DNA of 64,000 nt from Caldithrix sp964598255 (GTDB lineage Bacteria > Calditrichota > Calditrichia > Calditrichales > Calditrichaceae): assembly GCA_964598255.1 (NCBI GenBank), contig CAZRBA010000060.1, forward strand, positions 26,523 to 90,522, given 5' to 3'. Position numbers and translations under genes: made by a program. This document shows positions 17,907 through 26,741 of the stretch, one piece after another; positions within the stretch are counted from its first letter, which is position 1; every line of letters starts with the position of its first letter. The notes beneath the pieces were generated by a model that worked only from the letters and a program-made list of their open reading frames with translations, made no database searches and was not told the DNA's origin.

Positions 17907-19343
17907 TTACTTTTTTCGAATTAGATAGGTGGCAGCCACAGCCGTGAGCCCGGCAACAAGAAACGTCATAATACGCGAGGTTATCACCTGTTCCATTCCG
18001 CTGCTTATCCAAATTACGGTAAATAATAATCCGACGATAATAGTCGTAATGACCGCCCGTCCGTGATACCGTTTCCAAAATAAAGTCAGTAAAATAACCA
18101 CCGAAAACGTGCCGCCGATTCCGGCCCAAACATAACCGACCAAAGTGTAAATTAATTTGGACGGCGAAACATAGGCCACCAACAAGGCAATAACAGCTAA
18201 ACCGGCGGTAACAACCCGTGAACGAACAAGCGCCTTTCGGGGATGTTCCCCCTCCGTTCTTAACAAATTTTCCGAAAGTTCGGTGGAAGAAAGAATAAGT
18301 AACGAATCGGCCGTGGAAATCATGGCGGCAATGGCTCCGGTAATCAGAACAGCAGCAATGGCCGGCGGAAAAAGCTCTAACATCACCTTGGGCATGACGT
18401 ATTCCGGATCGGCCAATCCCTTCGGCCCGAATAATCCCAGTCCGATCCAGCCGATAGATAAAGCACCGATGTAAGCAATAATTGTCCAGAGAATACCGAT
18501 ATTCCTACCAATTTTAGCTTGCCTGACATCGCGGATGGCCATAAAACGCATGCTCAGTTGCGGTTGTCCGCCCAAATAACCAAAGAACCAAGATAACCCG
18601 CCCATAATGGTAACCCCAAGGGTAAAACCACTAACCGCACCAGTTAACGAATAATATTTGGGCCCGGCCAAATGAAGTGCCTGAGGAATGGTATGCGCAA
18701 AAACATCAGGACGGCTGCTTAATACGATAATTCCTACCAGAGGGCCCACGATTAAAGTGGTTATCATCACAATGGCCTGAACCACATCCGTATACACAAC
18801 GCTGCGAAACCCCCCGTAAATAGTGTAGGGGACGATTACGGCCGCCGTAATTAACATTCCGATTTGCGGTTTTAACCCGAACATGGTAAACAAGGTTTTT
18901 CCGCCTCCCAAAAACTGTGCACCAACGTAAAAAAAGAAAAAGAAAACAATGGTCAAACTACTAACCGTGCGAATCCGTTTTTCGCTTTCGCCGTGTTTTT
19001 TTGCGATGTATTCCGAAAAAGTGTTTACCTGATAATGTTCGGCTTCGTCGCGCAAACGCCAGGCAATGGCCCACCAGGCGGTTATAATACCCGCCACGCA
19101 CCCGACAGCCGTCCAAATACCCATCAAGCCCGAAGCATAAGCAAAACCAGGCAAGCCCAATAAAGCCCAAGACGATTCTCCCGTTGCCCGTTCGGAAAGA
19201 GCAGCCGCCCAACCGGGCAAATCGCGTCCGGCAATGGCGTAATCGGCATTGGTTTTAACCTTACGTCCCTGATACAATCCCCATAAAATAAGCATTGCCA
19301 AATAGGATAACATAACCATCAAAATCTGCGTTTGGTGTTCCAT
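17907..19343 (-). CDS. Sodium:solute symporter (SSS/PutP family)
   Basis: The 478-residue membrane protein has about 13 hydrophobic segments. The family's signature region is near residues 40-85 (DLPGWAAALSERATGESSWA, then LLGLPGFAYASGLMGIW), where PutP has its sodium-binding serine and glycine residues, and the segment GGLSWFFGYLGGQPQLSMRF is typical of PutP-like members. It probably imports an amino acid or organic acid with Na+; the sequence cannot settle the substrate. The start ATG follows AGGAGG. It diverges from the TetR gene and is separated from trpS by 157 bp with no clear terminator. Confidence 0.88.
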   Translation of the reverse strand: MEHQTQILMVMLSYLAMLILWGLYQGRKVKTNADYAIAGRDLPGWAAALSERATGESSWALLGLPGFAYASGLMGIWTAVGCVAGIITAWWAIAWRLRDEAEHYQVNTFSEYIAKKHGESEKRIRTVSSLTIVFFFFFYVGAQFLGGGKTLFTMFGLKPQIGMLITAAVIVPYTIYGGFRSVVYTDVVQAIVMITTLIVGPLVGIIVLSSRPDVFAHTIPQALHLAGPKYYSLTGAVSGFTLGVTIMGGLSWFFGYLGGQPQLSMRFMAIRDVRQAKIGRNIGILWTIIAYIGALSIGWIGLGLFGPKGLADPEYVMPKVMLELFPPAIAAVLITGAIAAMISTADSLLILSSTELSENLLRTEGEHPRKALVRSRVVTAGLAVIALLVAYVSPSKLIYTLVGYVWAGIGGTFSVVILLTLFWKRYHGRAVITTIIVGLLFTVIWISSGMEQVITSRIMTFLVAGLTAVAATYLIRKK

Positions 19344-19473
19344 GCCATTCCTCCTGTGCTAACACTAAAACAGACCATTCCGAAATTAATTAATTTCGCT
19401 ATTCCGTACAAGGCCGGAGTGTAAGGCGTCGCTGTACAGAAAATCGGACGTTGGCGTGATGTATTGAAAAAAA

Positions 19474-19504
19474 TTTGACTTCCGATTATTTTTTTGTAAC
19501 TTCT
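19474..19504 (+). promoter_or_regulatory. Promoter candidate for the TetR efflux operon
   Basis: TTTG (19474-19477) is followed after 19 bases by TAACTTCT (19497-19504), close to the Bacteroidota-type TTTG-N19-TAnnTTTG. A sigma-70 reading (TTGACT, 16 bp, TAACTT) is also possible. The operator palindrome at 19503-19518 overlaps the downstream end, as expected for autorepression. Confidence 0.4.
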
Positions 19505-19518
19505 GACCGACTGGTCAG
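19503..19518. promoter_or_regulatory. TetR-type operator palindrome
   Basis: CTGACC (19503-19508) and GGTCAG (19513-19518) form an inverted repeat around the 4-bp centre GACT. The sequence GACCGACTGGTC is close to operators seen upstream of many TetR/AcrR-family genes. It lies 42 bp before the TetR start and between the divergent symporter and TetR genes, so it most likely mediates autoregulation of the efflux operon. Confidence 0.6.
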
Positions 19519-19560
19519 TTCTAATATTTAGAACCAATGAGTTTTGAAAGGAGAAATAAA

Positions 19561-20151
19561 ATGATCGGCGAATTAACACCAATGCAAAAAGAACGACAAC
19601 AAAAAATTTTGCAAGCCGCGGCCAAATACTTTGCCCGCGTTCATTATCATGAAGCCGACATGGAAACCATTGCCAAAGAAGCCGGTGTGGGCAAAGGTAC
19701 ACTTTACCGTTATTTTAAAAATAAAGACGATTTGTATTTAAGCACCATTCAATATTTAAGCGTGCAGGCTTTCGAATACTTACATCATCAGGCCGCGAAA
19801 GCCACCACATTTAAGGCCTATGTCGAAACGATTATTAACACGGCTATCGACTATTTTACGGCCCGTCCGGAAACTTTTTCCATGGTACTCATGTCCAGCC
19901 TCACCCGCATTCAAGCCATCATCGATGCCATGGAAGAATCGACTTTACCCTATTTGCAAAACTTCAGAAAACGCATGGAGCAAGCCATTGCTTCCGGCGA
20001 AATTCGGCCCATGAACGCAGAAATCGTGTACAAAGCTGTCTTTTCTGTGATTATCAACGCCGTACACACACTTACCATGCGTAAAAAAGGTTCGGCGGAC
20101 GAATTCAAACAAACATTAACCACACTTATTTTGAACGGGTTACTTGCTTAA
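19561..20151 (+). CDS. TetR/AcrR-family transcriptional repressor
   Basis: The 196-residue regulator has an N-terminal helix-turn-helix (QKILQAAAKYFARVHYHEAD, then METIAKEAGVGKGTLYRYFK) with the family-typical GVGKGTLYRYFKNKDDLYL recognition segment. The C-terminal helical domain should bind a ligand. I start at ATG 19561, 7 bp after AGGAG; an in-frame ATG at 19537 would put that site inside the gene. It heads an operon with TolC, HlyD and two ABC-2 permeases, so it probably represses export genes until a toxic ligand binds. Confidence 0.92.
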   Translation: MIGELTPMQKERQQKILQAAAKYFARVHYHEADMETIAKEAGVGKGTLYRYFKNKDDLYLSTIQYLSVQAFEYLHHQAAKATTFKAYVETIINTAIDYFTARPETFSMVLMSSLTRIQAIIDAMEESTLPYLQNFRKRMEQAIASGEIRPMNAEIVYKAVFSVIINAVHTLTMRKKGSADEFKQTLTTLILNGLLA

Positions 20152-20182
20152 AACAGGGCATAACCATGTTAAGGAGACAGCC

Positions 20183-21649
20183 ATGAAACGGAAATACCTA
20201 ATCGCATCTATCGTAAATTTACTGATGTTTTTTTCGCTCCCGTTGTACGCTCAGGCACTGCATTTAGACGAAGCGGTACATTTGGCGCTAAAAAACAATC
20301 GGCAGCTTAAACAGGCGCGGGAAGCGTTGAAACAAAAAACCTATGCCAGCCACGCCGCCTGGGGTAATTTTTTGCCTTCCGTCACTCTTCGGGGCGGATA
20401 CACCCATCTCAACGATCCGTTAAAAATCGACTTAAGTCCCATTCGTCAGGCCATGATCGAACTGCACACCCGGGATCAGGTAGGGTTGGCTAATTTGCAA
20501 AGTTTGATTGTAAATCACCGTCCGCTTACCGCCGACGAAATGCTTTTGGCCCAAAAAACGACCTACAACGCATTGGACAATGCTCTGCCGTCCTTTACGG
20601 AAACGTTTAAGGCGCAGGACTACAAAACAGCTACTCTGCTTGCCGTGCAGCCTATTTTTTTAGGCGGCAAGTTGATTGCAGCCAAAAACTACGCCGACGA
20701 CGAGCAAAAGGCAGCACGAGCCGAATTATTGAAAACGGAAAACGAAGTGATTCGAGACGTGATACGCAGTTACCTGACTGTGGTTTTGCTGCATCAAGTG
20801 GTGCAAACCCGCAAAGAAGTTTTGTCCGGAATGGAAAGGCATCGGCATCAGGCGCGCTTATTATTCAAACAGGGATTAATCGCCAAAACCGATGTGTTGC
20901 GTGCTCAGGTAGCCGTAGCCGAAGCTCAGCGCAATTTATTCGATGATAGCAACAAGCTGCAACTGGCCTATTTGGCTTTAAAACACAGCTTAGGTTTGCC
21001 CGAAGATGCTCCGTTAATCGTTTCCGATTCTTTGCAATACCGTCCCTTTAACGATTCGTTGCAAACAGTATTGACAAATGCACGCCAATGCCAACCTCTT
21101 CTTAAACTAATTGCGGCCAAAAGCAATGAGGCCAAACAAAATCTTTTGGCCAAAACATCGCAGTTTTTGCCACAAATCGCCGTTTTTGGAAAATACGAAA
21201 TGTATCCGCAGTATTTGTCTTCTCTCGAACCGCGTTGGGCCGTGGGTGTTAACGTGCAATTAAATTTGTTTAACGGATTCAAAACATACAACAATGTACA
21301 GGAAGCACGCCATTTAAACAAAGAAATGGACTATTTGCAAAGTGACATTCACCGACAAATCGATTTATGGGTTAACAAATCATTTAGGCAAATGCGCAAC
21401 GCCGAGCAACGCTATTTCAAATTACGAACCGATATTGCTTTGGCCCGCGAAAATTTGAAATCACAGGAAAAACGTTTTCAAACGGGCATGGGTACTTCTC
21501 TGGATGTAATCGATGCGCGTTTGTTATTGGAAAAAGACCGCATCGAACGGCTCAAATCGCTGTACGATTATAATTTGGCCTTAACCGAACTATTCGTGGC
21601 TCAAGGAGAAGCGCTGCAGGTACTCCCTTATTTAAACGGGAATTCTTAA
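20183..21649 (+). CDS. TolC-family outer-membrane efflux protein
   Basis: The 488-residue protein has a signal peptide ending near LPLYAQA, and two OEP repeats of long helices. The first begins LHLDEAVHLALKNNRQLKQA, and the second contains FQTGMGTSLDVIDARLLLEK, the conserved TolC equatorial segment. TolC trimers form the outer-membrane duct for exporters. The ATG at 20183 is preceded by AAGGAGACAGCC. It starts 31 bp after the TetR gene, ahead of the HlyD adaptor, giving the standard tripartite order. Confidence 0.92.
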   Translation: MKRKYLIASIVNLLMFFSLPLYAQALHLDEAVHLALKNNRQLKQAREALKQKTYASHAAWGNFLPSVTLRGGYTHLNDPLKIDLSPIRQAMIELHTRDQVGLANLQSLIVNHRPLTADEMLLAQKTTYNALDNALPSFTETFKAQDYKTATLLAVQPIFLGGKLIAAKNYADDEQKAARAELLKTENEVIRDVIRSYLTVVLLHQVVQTRKEVLSGMERHRHQARLLFKQGLIAKTDVLRAQVAVAEAQRNLFDDSNKLQLAYLALKHSLGLPEDAPLIVSDSLQYRPFNDSLQTVLTNARQCQPLLKLIAAKSNEAKQNLLAKTSQFLPQIAVFGKYEMYPQYLSSLEPRWAVGVNVQLNLFNGFKTYNNVQEARHLNKEMDYLQSDIHRQIDLWVNKSFRQMRNAEQRYFKLRTDIALARENLKSQEKRFQTGMGTSLDVIDARLLLEKDRIERLKSLYDYNLALTELFVAQGEALQVLPYLNGNS

Positions 21650-21706
21650 AACACACAGGTAGCACAAAACAGAGCAATAACAACAAAAGACCGAGGAGAT
21701 TAAAAA

Positions 21707-22687
21707 ATGAAAACGTTTAAAAATAAAGGCGTTTTGCTCGTTCCGCTTGTATTGGTCCTTATTTCGGTGACGGTGATATTGCTGCAAGCAGGGAAACAGC
21801 ACAAAGTGACGGTAACCGGAATGATTGAAACCAAAGAAATTGATGTGGCCAGTAAAATACCCGGGCGAATCGATTCGCTATACGTACAAAAGGGTCAACA
21901 CGTGCATCGCGGCCAACTTTTGGCGCATTTGGAAAGCAAAGAAATCGAGGCCAAGGTAGCGCAGGCAAAAGCCGTAATGGAAGCTGCCAAAGCCAAATGG
22001 GACATGGCCCGTCGCGGTGCGCGCCCTGAAGAAAAAGAGGCGGTAGAAAAGCTTTACCTTCAGGCCAAGCATCAGTTCGAGTTTGCCCGAAAGACTTACG
22101 AACGCGTACAACAGGTGTACAAAGACAGTGTAATTTCGGCACAAAAAATGGACGAGGTCTCCTTTAAATACAATGCCGCAAAAGAACAAATGGAGGCGGC
22201 CAAAGCCAAATACGATATGGTGTTAAAAGGGGCACGTAAAGAACAAATTCAAGCGGCCGAAGCTCTTTTTAGGCAAGCGCAAGGCGCCTACCGAGAAGCA
22301 CTTGCTTATCTGCAGGAAACACAGTTGCACAGCCCCATTGACGGTACGGTACAGGATTGCATTGCGGATCAGGGTGAAATTGTAGCTGCCGGTTATCCGG
22401 TAATTACTCTGATTAATCCCCAGGATGTCTGGGTGGTTTTACAGCTTCGCGAGGACCAGCTTAAGGGAATTGCCTATGGACAAATTTTCCGCGGATTCGT
22501 TCCCGCATTGAACAAAACACTTGAATTCAAGGTGGACTACATTGCCCAAATGGCCGATTTTGCAACATGGAAGGCAACAAATCAACAAGGCGATTTCGAT
22601 CTGAAAACATTCGAAGTACATTTACGCCCGACTAAGCCGGTCAAAGGATTACGCGCCGGTATGACCGTACGCATCGAACTGCACTAA
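21707..22687 (+). CDS. HlyD-family periplasmic adaptor (membrane fusion protein)
   Basis: The 326-residue protein has one N-terminal transmembrane segment (VLLVPLVLVLISVTVILLQ), then a split lipoyl/barrel-sandwich domain (IDVASKIPGRIDSLYVQKGQ and LHSPIDGTVQDCIADQGEIV) around a coiled-coil hairpin rich in Ala, Lys and Gln (residues 80-190). This matches YhiI/YbhG-type adaptors that pair with ABC-2 exporters. It links the inner-membrane permeases downstream with the TolC protein upstream. The start has a GAGGAG site. Confidence 0.92.
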   Translation: MKTFKNKGVLLVPLVLVLISVTVILLQAGKQHKVTVTGMIETKEIDVASKIPGRIDSLYVQKGQHVHRGQLLAHLESKEIEAKVAQAKAVMEAAKAKWDMARRGARPEEKEAVEKLYLQAKHQFEFARKTYERVQQVYKDSVISAQKMDEVSFKYNAAKEQMEAAKAKYDMVLKGARKEQIQAAEALFRQAQGAYREALAYLQETQLHSPIDGTVQDCIADQGEIVAAGYPVITLINPQDVWVVLQLREDQLKGIAYGQIFRGFVPALNKTLEFKVDYIAQMADFATWKATNQQGDFDLKTFEVHLRPTKPVKGLRAGMTVRIELH

Positions 22688-22703
22688 CAAAAGGACGACT
22701 ACC

Positions 22704-23912
22704 ATGATACGAAGCAGAAAAAAACCGACCGGATTCGTTGCAGTCATGCGCAGAGAGTTCGAACGTATTCGTACGCGCAAAACGTTGTGGATGCTTATTA
22801 TCATCATGCCGCTGCTGGTTTTCGGCATCATTGCTTGGATATACAGCGGCGGTGTGGTTAAAAATTTGCCTATGGCCGTATGCGACCAAGACCACAGCGC
22901 GCTTTCCGAATTGATTGTGCGCAGCTTGGCCGCCAATCGCTCGTTCCGTGTGGTAAGCTATGTGCAAAATATCGATGAAATCGAACGCGCTTTCCGACAA
23001 GGTAAAATTCAAGCCGCCATTGTTATCCCGCAGGGGAGCGAACGCCAAATCAAAAAAGGCAAAAGTGCGCATCTGGTGTTGTACAAAAATTCTTCCAATA
23101 TCATTATCGGCAACATTGTCTTAAAAGCGGCCATGACCACATTGCATACCATTTCCGCCGGTTTGGAAATACGGAAATTGGAGGCCTCGGGCAATACCCC
23201 GAAAGAAGCGCTGAATAAAGCGCTTCCTATTCGGGTGCACACGCAATCGCTGTATAACCCGGCTTATAACTATGAAAATTATCTGGTTGGCGGATTACTG
23301 CCGATTCTTTATCAAATGGTGGTCATGATTACAGCCGTTTTGGTAATTAGCGCGGAAATCGAAGAGAAAACTATTGCAGAAGCACTTCGAACGGCCAATG
23401 GCAATATTTTCGTTTTAACGGCCGGTAAGGCGGTACCCCATTTCATTTTACACGCTGCCAATATTCTGTTTCTTATCGGTATTGTATTTCCTTTGTTCGG
23501 CATTCCGAATCACGGTTCAATTTTGATATTGATCCTTTATCTGTTTTATTTTGTGGTTGTGGCCTTTGCTTTGGGGTTGTTGCTATCCTGCCTTTTTACC
23601 GATATGATGTTGGCTACCGAAGCGGCTATTTTCCTGAGTACTCCGGCATTTATTTTTACGGGTTACACATTTCCTTTGCAGGCGATGCCCAAAATTCAAT
23701 ATTGGTACGCACAGTTACTTCCTTCTACGCATTTCATGACGGGATTCATTAAATTGTACCAAATGGGAACCCCACTAAAATTCATTGTTCCGGAACTTTT
23801 GACGCTCACCGTATTTTTGCTCATCGCTCTTACGTTTTTCTTCGGATTAATGTTTTGGCGTAAAAACAAATGGTGTGCACCATCGCTTAGCATGGAGGGA
23901 GCGCAACCATGA
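22704..23912 (+). CDS. ABC-2 type permease, first of a pair
   Basis: The 402-residue protein has one N-terminal transmembrane helix (LWMLIIIMPLLVFGIIAWIY), a periplasmic domain of about 150 residues (VCDQDHSALSELIVRSL and AAIVIPQGSERQIKKGK), and five to six C-terminal transmembrane helices, the ABC2_membrane_3 (YhhJ/YbhS-like) layout. It lies 16 bp after the HlyD gene and overlaps the second permease by 4 bp. There is no ATP-binding domain in it or in its operon. Confidence 0.88.
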   Translation: MIRSRKKPTGFVAVMRREFERIRTRKTLWMLIIIMPLLVFGIIAWIYSGGVVKNLPMAVCDQDHSALSELIVRSLAANRSFRVVSYVQNIDEIERAFRQGKIQAAIVIPQGSERQIKKGKSAHLVLYKNSSNIIIGNIVLKAAMTTLHTISAGLEIRKLEASGNTPKEALNKALPIRVHTQSLYNPAYNYENYLVGGLLPILYQMVVMITAVLVISAEIEEKTIAEALRTANGNIFVLTAGKAVPHFILHAANILFLIGIVFPLFGIPNHGSILILILYLFYFVVVAFALGLLLSCLFTDMMLATEAAIFLSTPAFIFTGYTFPLQAMPKIQYWYAQLLPSTHFMTGFIKLYQMGTPLKFIVPELLTLTVFLLIALTFFFGLMFWRKNKWCAPSLSMEGAQP

Positions 23913-25126
23913 AACAAAAATTGGAAGGTTTTGCCCATGTTTTCTTTCGTGAACTGAATATTATGATTCACGATTTGGATATTTTAGTTATTATTTTATT
24001 ATCACCGTTATTCTACGGATTGTTTTACGGATCGGCGTACATGCACAAAACCGAGACCAATGTGCCGGTTGTTATTGTGGATGCGGATCATTCGGCTCTG
24101 TCCCGACAATTGATTCGCGACTTTGACGTCCATCAGCTTATCGAGGTCAAACGCATCGAGCCATCACTTGTACAGGCCAAAAAGGATTTGCAAGCCTGGC
24201 AGGTACAGGCCATTATCTGGATTCCGCAAAATTTTGAACGCAATCTAAAACGGGGGCATTCGGCTCCGTTAAAAATTTATTTGAATACCAGTCGGTTTTT
24301 ACCGGCCAACGATATTAATCGTGCCGTTCAAGAAATAGCCGCTACGCTCAATGCGGGATTGCGGGTGCGCTATTTTGAAACAAAGGGTCTTAATTTCGGG
24401 CAAGCCAAGGAACAGGTTGTGCCTTTGCTGGTGGATAATCGCAACTTGTTTAATACCAGGCAAACATACGGCGACTTTTTAATTCCTGGTATTTTAGTAC
24501 TTATTTTGCAACAAACCTTGTTGTTCGGATTAGCCATGTCCGTTGCCAGAGAAACCGAAATCAAAGGCTGGAAAACCCTTTACCAAAAAGCAAAAGGCAG
24601 TGTGTGGGCTGTTATCAGCGGAAAATCCGTAGCCTACATTTTATTGTATATTGGCTATGCCATATTCTTTTTTACGGTTTATTTTGATCTTTTTCGGATT
24701 CCGTTCCGAGGGCATTTTTTTGATCTTTTACTCGTAACGTTTGTTTTTTTGATTTCGGTTGCCTATTTGAGCGTATTCGTGGGTACACTGTTCGATCGGA
24801 AAATTATTTCCTTGCAATTCTTGGTTTTTACATCGTATCCGGTTTTTCTTCTTTCCGGATTCAGTTGGCCGTTAAGCGCCATGCCCTTGTTTTTGCAGGG
24901 GTTGGCACAACTTATGCCCACCACACCATACTTGCAAGCCATGTTGCGCATTACGTCTATGGGAGCCGGGCTTAACGATGTTCTCGGTCAATTACTTCAT
25001 CTGCTTATTCTGGGCACCATTGGTTTGATTTTAACCCGCTTGCGCATTAAGCATTACCTTAACGTTACCATTCGCGCCGGACTAAATTCACCGGTGTTCA
25101 AACTTGCGGAAAAAATAAAAGGATGA
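23909..25126 (+). CDS. ABC-2 type permease, second of a pair
   Basis: The 405-residue protein has the same architecture as its neighbour: an N-terminal helix (LVIILLSPLFYGLFYGSAYM), an extracytoplasmic domain (VVIVDADHSALSRQLIRDF, then AIIWIPQNFERNLKRGH) and a C-terminal bundle with a YPVFLLSGFSWPLSAMPL segment typical of ABC-2 permeases. It overlaps the preceding gene as ATGA. The two are probably a heterodimer arising from duplication. The hairpin at 25197-25222 may end the operon. Confidence 0.88.
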   Translation: MKQKLEGFAHVFFRELNIMIHDLDILVIILLSPLFYGLFYGSAYMHKTETNVPVVIVDADHSALSRQLIRDFDVHQLIEVKRIEPSLVQAKKDLQAWQVQAIIWIPQNFERNLKRGHSAPLKIYLNTSRFLPANDINRAVQEIAATLNAGLRVRYFETKGLNFGQAKEQVVPLLVDNRNLFNTRQTYGDFLIPGILVLILQQTLLFGLAMSVARETEIKGWKTLYQKAKGSVWAVISGKSVAYILLYIGYAIFFFTVYFDLFRIPFRGHFFDLLLVTFVFLISVAYLSVFVGTLFDRKIISLQFLVFTSYPVFLLSGFSWPLSAMPLFLQGLAQLMPTTPYLQAMLRITSMGAGLNDVLGQLLHLLILGTIGLILTRLRIKHYLNVTIRAGLNSPVFKLAEKIKG

Positions 25127-25196
25127 AATAAAATCGCTTAAAAAATCGGGTTGCAAACATGGGTACAATTCAAGAATTCCCAATTGCCTTGCAGGC

Positions 25197-25222
25197 TTCC
25201 TCCCCGTTGCCACGGGGAGGAA
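25197..25222. terminator. Hairpin between the convergent efflux and spmAB operons
   Basis: A perfect 10-bp stem, TTCCTCCCCG/CGGGGAGGAA, has a 6-nt loop TTGCCA. It lies 70 bp past the second permease, between convergent operons. There is no immediate T-run on the plus strand, so it may be a factor-assisted terminator or a scattered palindromic repeat. Confidence 0.45.
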
Positions 25223-25305
25223 AATTGCAGAGCGACACCACGAGATTAAAAAAATCCTTTTTCAAAAAAGAAGAGCCAGAGGGGGCAACTCACTTTCTAT
25301 TGCCA

Positions 25306-25839
25306 TTAAAACATGAGCTTGCAAATGTACACGGCCGTAATCAAACCGGCGGTATCGGCAATTAAACCGGCAGGCAAGGCATAACGCGTTTTGCGAATAT
25401 TCACCGCACCAAAATAAACGGCTACTACATAAAATGTTGTTTCGGTACTGCCGAACATAGTAGAAGCAATAAACCCGTACAAAGAATCCACGCCGTAATG
25501 TTTCATAATTTCGGTCATTACGCCGATGGAGCCGCTACCGGAAAGCGGACGCATAAAAGCCATTGGTAAAACGGCGCTGGGAATGCCGATTTTTTCAGTA
25601 ACCGATCCCAAAATATTGGTAAAAAAATCAAGCGCACCGCAGGCACGGAACATAGCAATGGCCACCAACATGGCTACCAGATAAGGAATAATTTTAACTG
25701 CAACCGAAAAGCCTTCTTTCGCACCTTCAACAAATTCCTCGTAAACTTTAACCTTTTTGATGTATCCGTAGCCGATAAAGCCGCCGATTAAAACAGGAAT
25801 GGCCAAAATGGAAAGCCAATTTATGATAACCTTAATCAT
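25306..25839 (-). CDS. spmB: SpmB-like nucleoside-recognition (Gate) membrane protein
   Basis: The 177-residue membrane protein is of SpmB length, with about five hydrophobic segments. Typical SpmB stretches are visible: FVEGAKEGFSVAVKIIPYLV, then AFMRPLSGSGSIGVMTEIM and GSTETTFYVVAVYFGAV. The Gate domain is related to concentrative nucleoside transporters. In Bacillus, SpmA/SpmB act in spore-core dehydration; in non-sporulating diderms the role is undefined, and nothing here suggests sporulation. It overlaps spmA by 8 bp. Confidence 0.9.
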   Translation of the reverse strand: MIKVIINWLSILAIPVLIGGFIGYGYIKKVKVYEEFVEGAKEGFSVAVKIIPYLVAMLVAIAMFRACGALDFFTNILGSVTEKIGIPSAVLPMAFMRPLSGSGSIGVMTEIMKHYGVDSLYGFIASTMFGSTETTFYVVAVYFGAVNIRKTRYALPAGLIADTAGLITAVYICKLMF

Positions 25840-26521
25840 CGATCAGTTTCCCCCTTTTTTTCTGGTACCATTGAATCAGTTTAACCGTTGTAATCCCGAC
25901 GAGTGTGGCCATGCTGGCAGCGATAATAGACGGAATTACAATTTTTTGCGGATTGGCCGAACCCAATGAGGCGCGGATGGCAATAGCCGTGGCCGGTACC
26001 AGTGTAATGGCACTGGTATTAATTACCAAAAACGTAATCATATCATCGGTGGCCACACCTTTTTTGGGATTGAGTTTATTAAGTTCTTCCATTGCCTTTA
26101 GCCCCAAAGGCGTGGCAGCATTATTAAGCCCCAACATATTCGCCGCAATATTCATAATCATAGCTCCGATGGCAGGATGATCTTCGGGAATGGTGGGGAA
26201 AAGACGTTTGGTAATTGGCCGAACTAACTTGGAAATAATTTCGATCATTCCCGCTTTTTCAGCTACCCGCATTACCCCTAACCATAAGGCCATAACACCG
26301 ATTAAACCGAATGATATTTTAACGGCCGTATCGGCCGCTTCGATGGCAGCCGTGGTAATTTGGCCGAGTTTGGTTTCTTTGTTCAGGTTGCGTTCCTGCT
26401 TTTGCTTTTGCACCTTTTGGGTAACCGGAGTTGCCGGACGATTCAGTTCATGATAAACATCATTCACCCCGGCGATGATGATGCTGATAAAAATCATCCA
26501 GGCCCAAATGTGATTTAACAT
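25832..26521 (-). CDS. spmA: SpmA-like nucleoside-recognition (Gate) membrane protein
   Basis: The 229-residue partner of SpmB starts MLNHIWAWMIFISIIIAGVN. It has the Gate motifs ISFGLIGVMALWLGVMRVAE and IMNIAANMLGLNNAATPLGL, and a C-terminal ITLVPATAIAIRASLGSANP segment. A GGAGG site is 4 bp before the ATG. spmA and spmB form a two-gene unit divergent from the TonB/AgmX-like gene. Confidence 0.9.
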   Translation of the reverse strand: MLNHIWAWMIFISIIIAGVNDVYHELNRPATPVTQKVQKQKQERNLNKETKLGQITTAAIEAADTAVKISFGLIGVMALWLGVMRVAEKAGMIEIISKLVRPITKRLFPTIPEDHPAIGAMIMNIAANMLGLNNAATPLGLKAMEELNKLNPKKGVATDDMITFLVINTSAITLVPATAIAIRASLGSANPQKIVIPSIIAASMATLVGITTVKLIQWYQKKRGKLIDD

Positions 26522-26741
26522 CGATCCTCCTTTTTCCTTGGTTTGCTTGATTTTTTACCTATTAATTGATATAATTATTAACGTTGATGTTAGCTATTTT
26601 TCAAATTTAGTTCAAGTCGTTTTTTGTTCGAAAATATACCCTTAGTTTTTTAGCATTCTGAGTACGGTGACTTTAATCACATATAAATTTAATCAATTAA
26701 TGAAATTAAATAATAATTCTTAACGGGTTTGGGTATGTATC

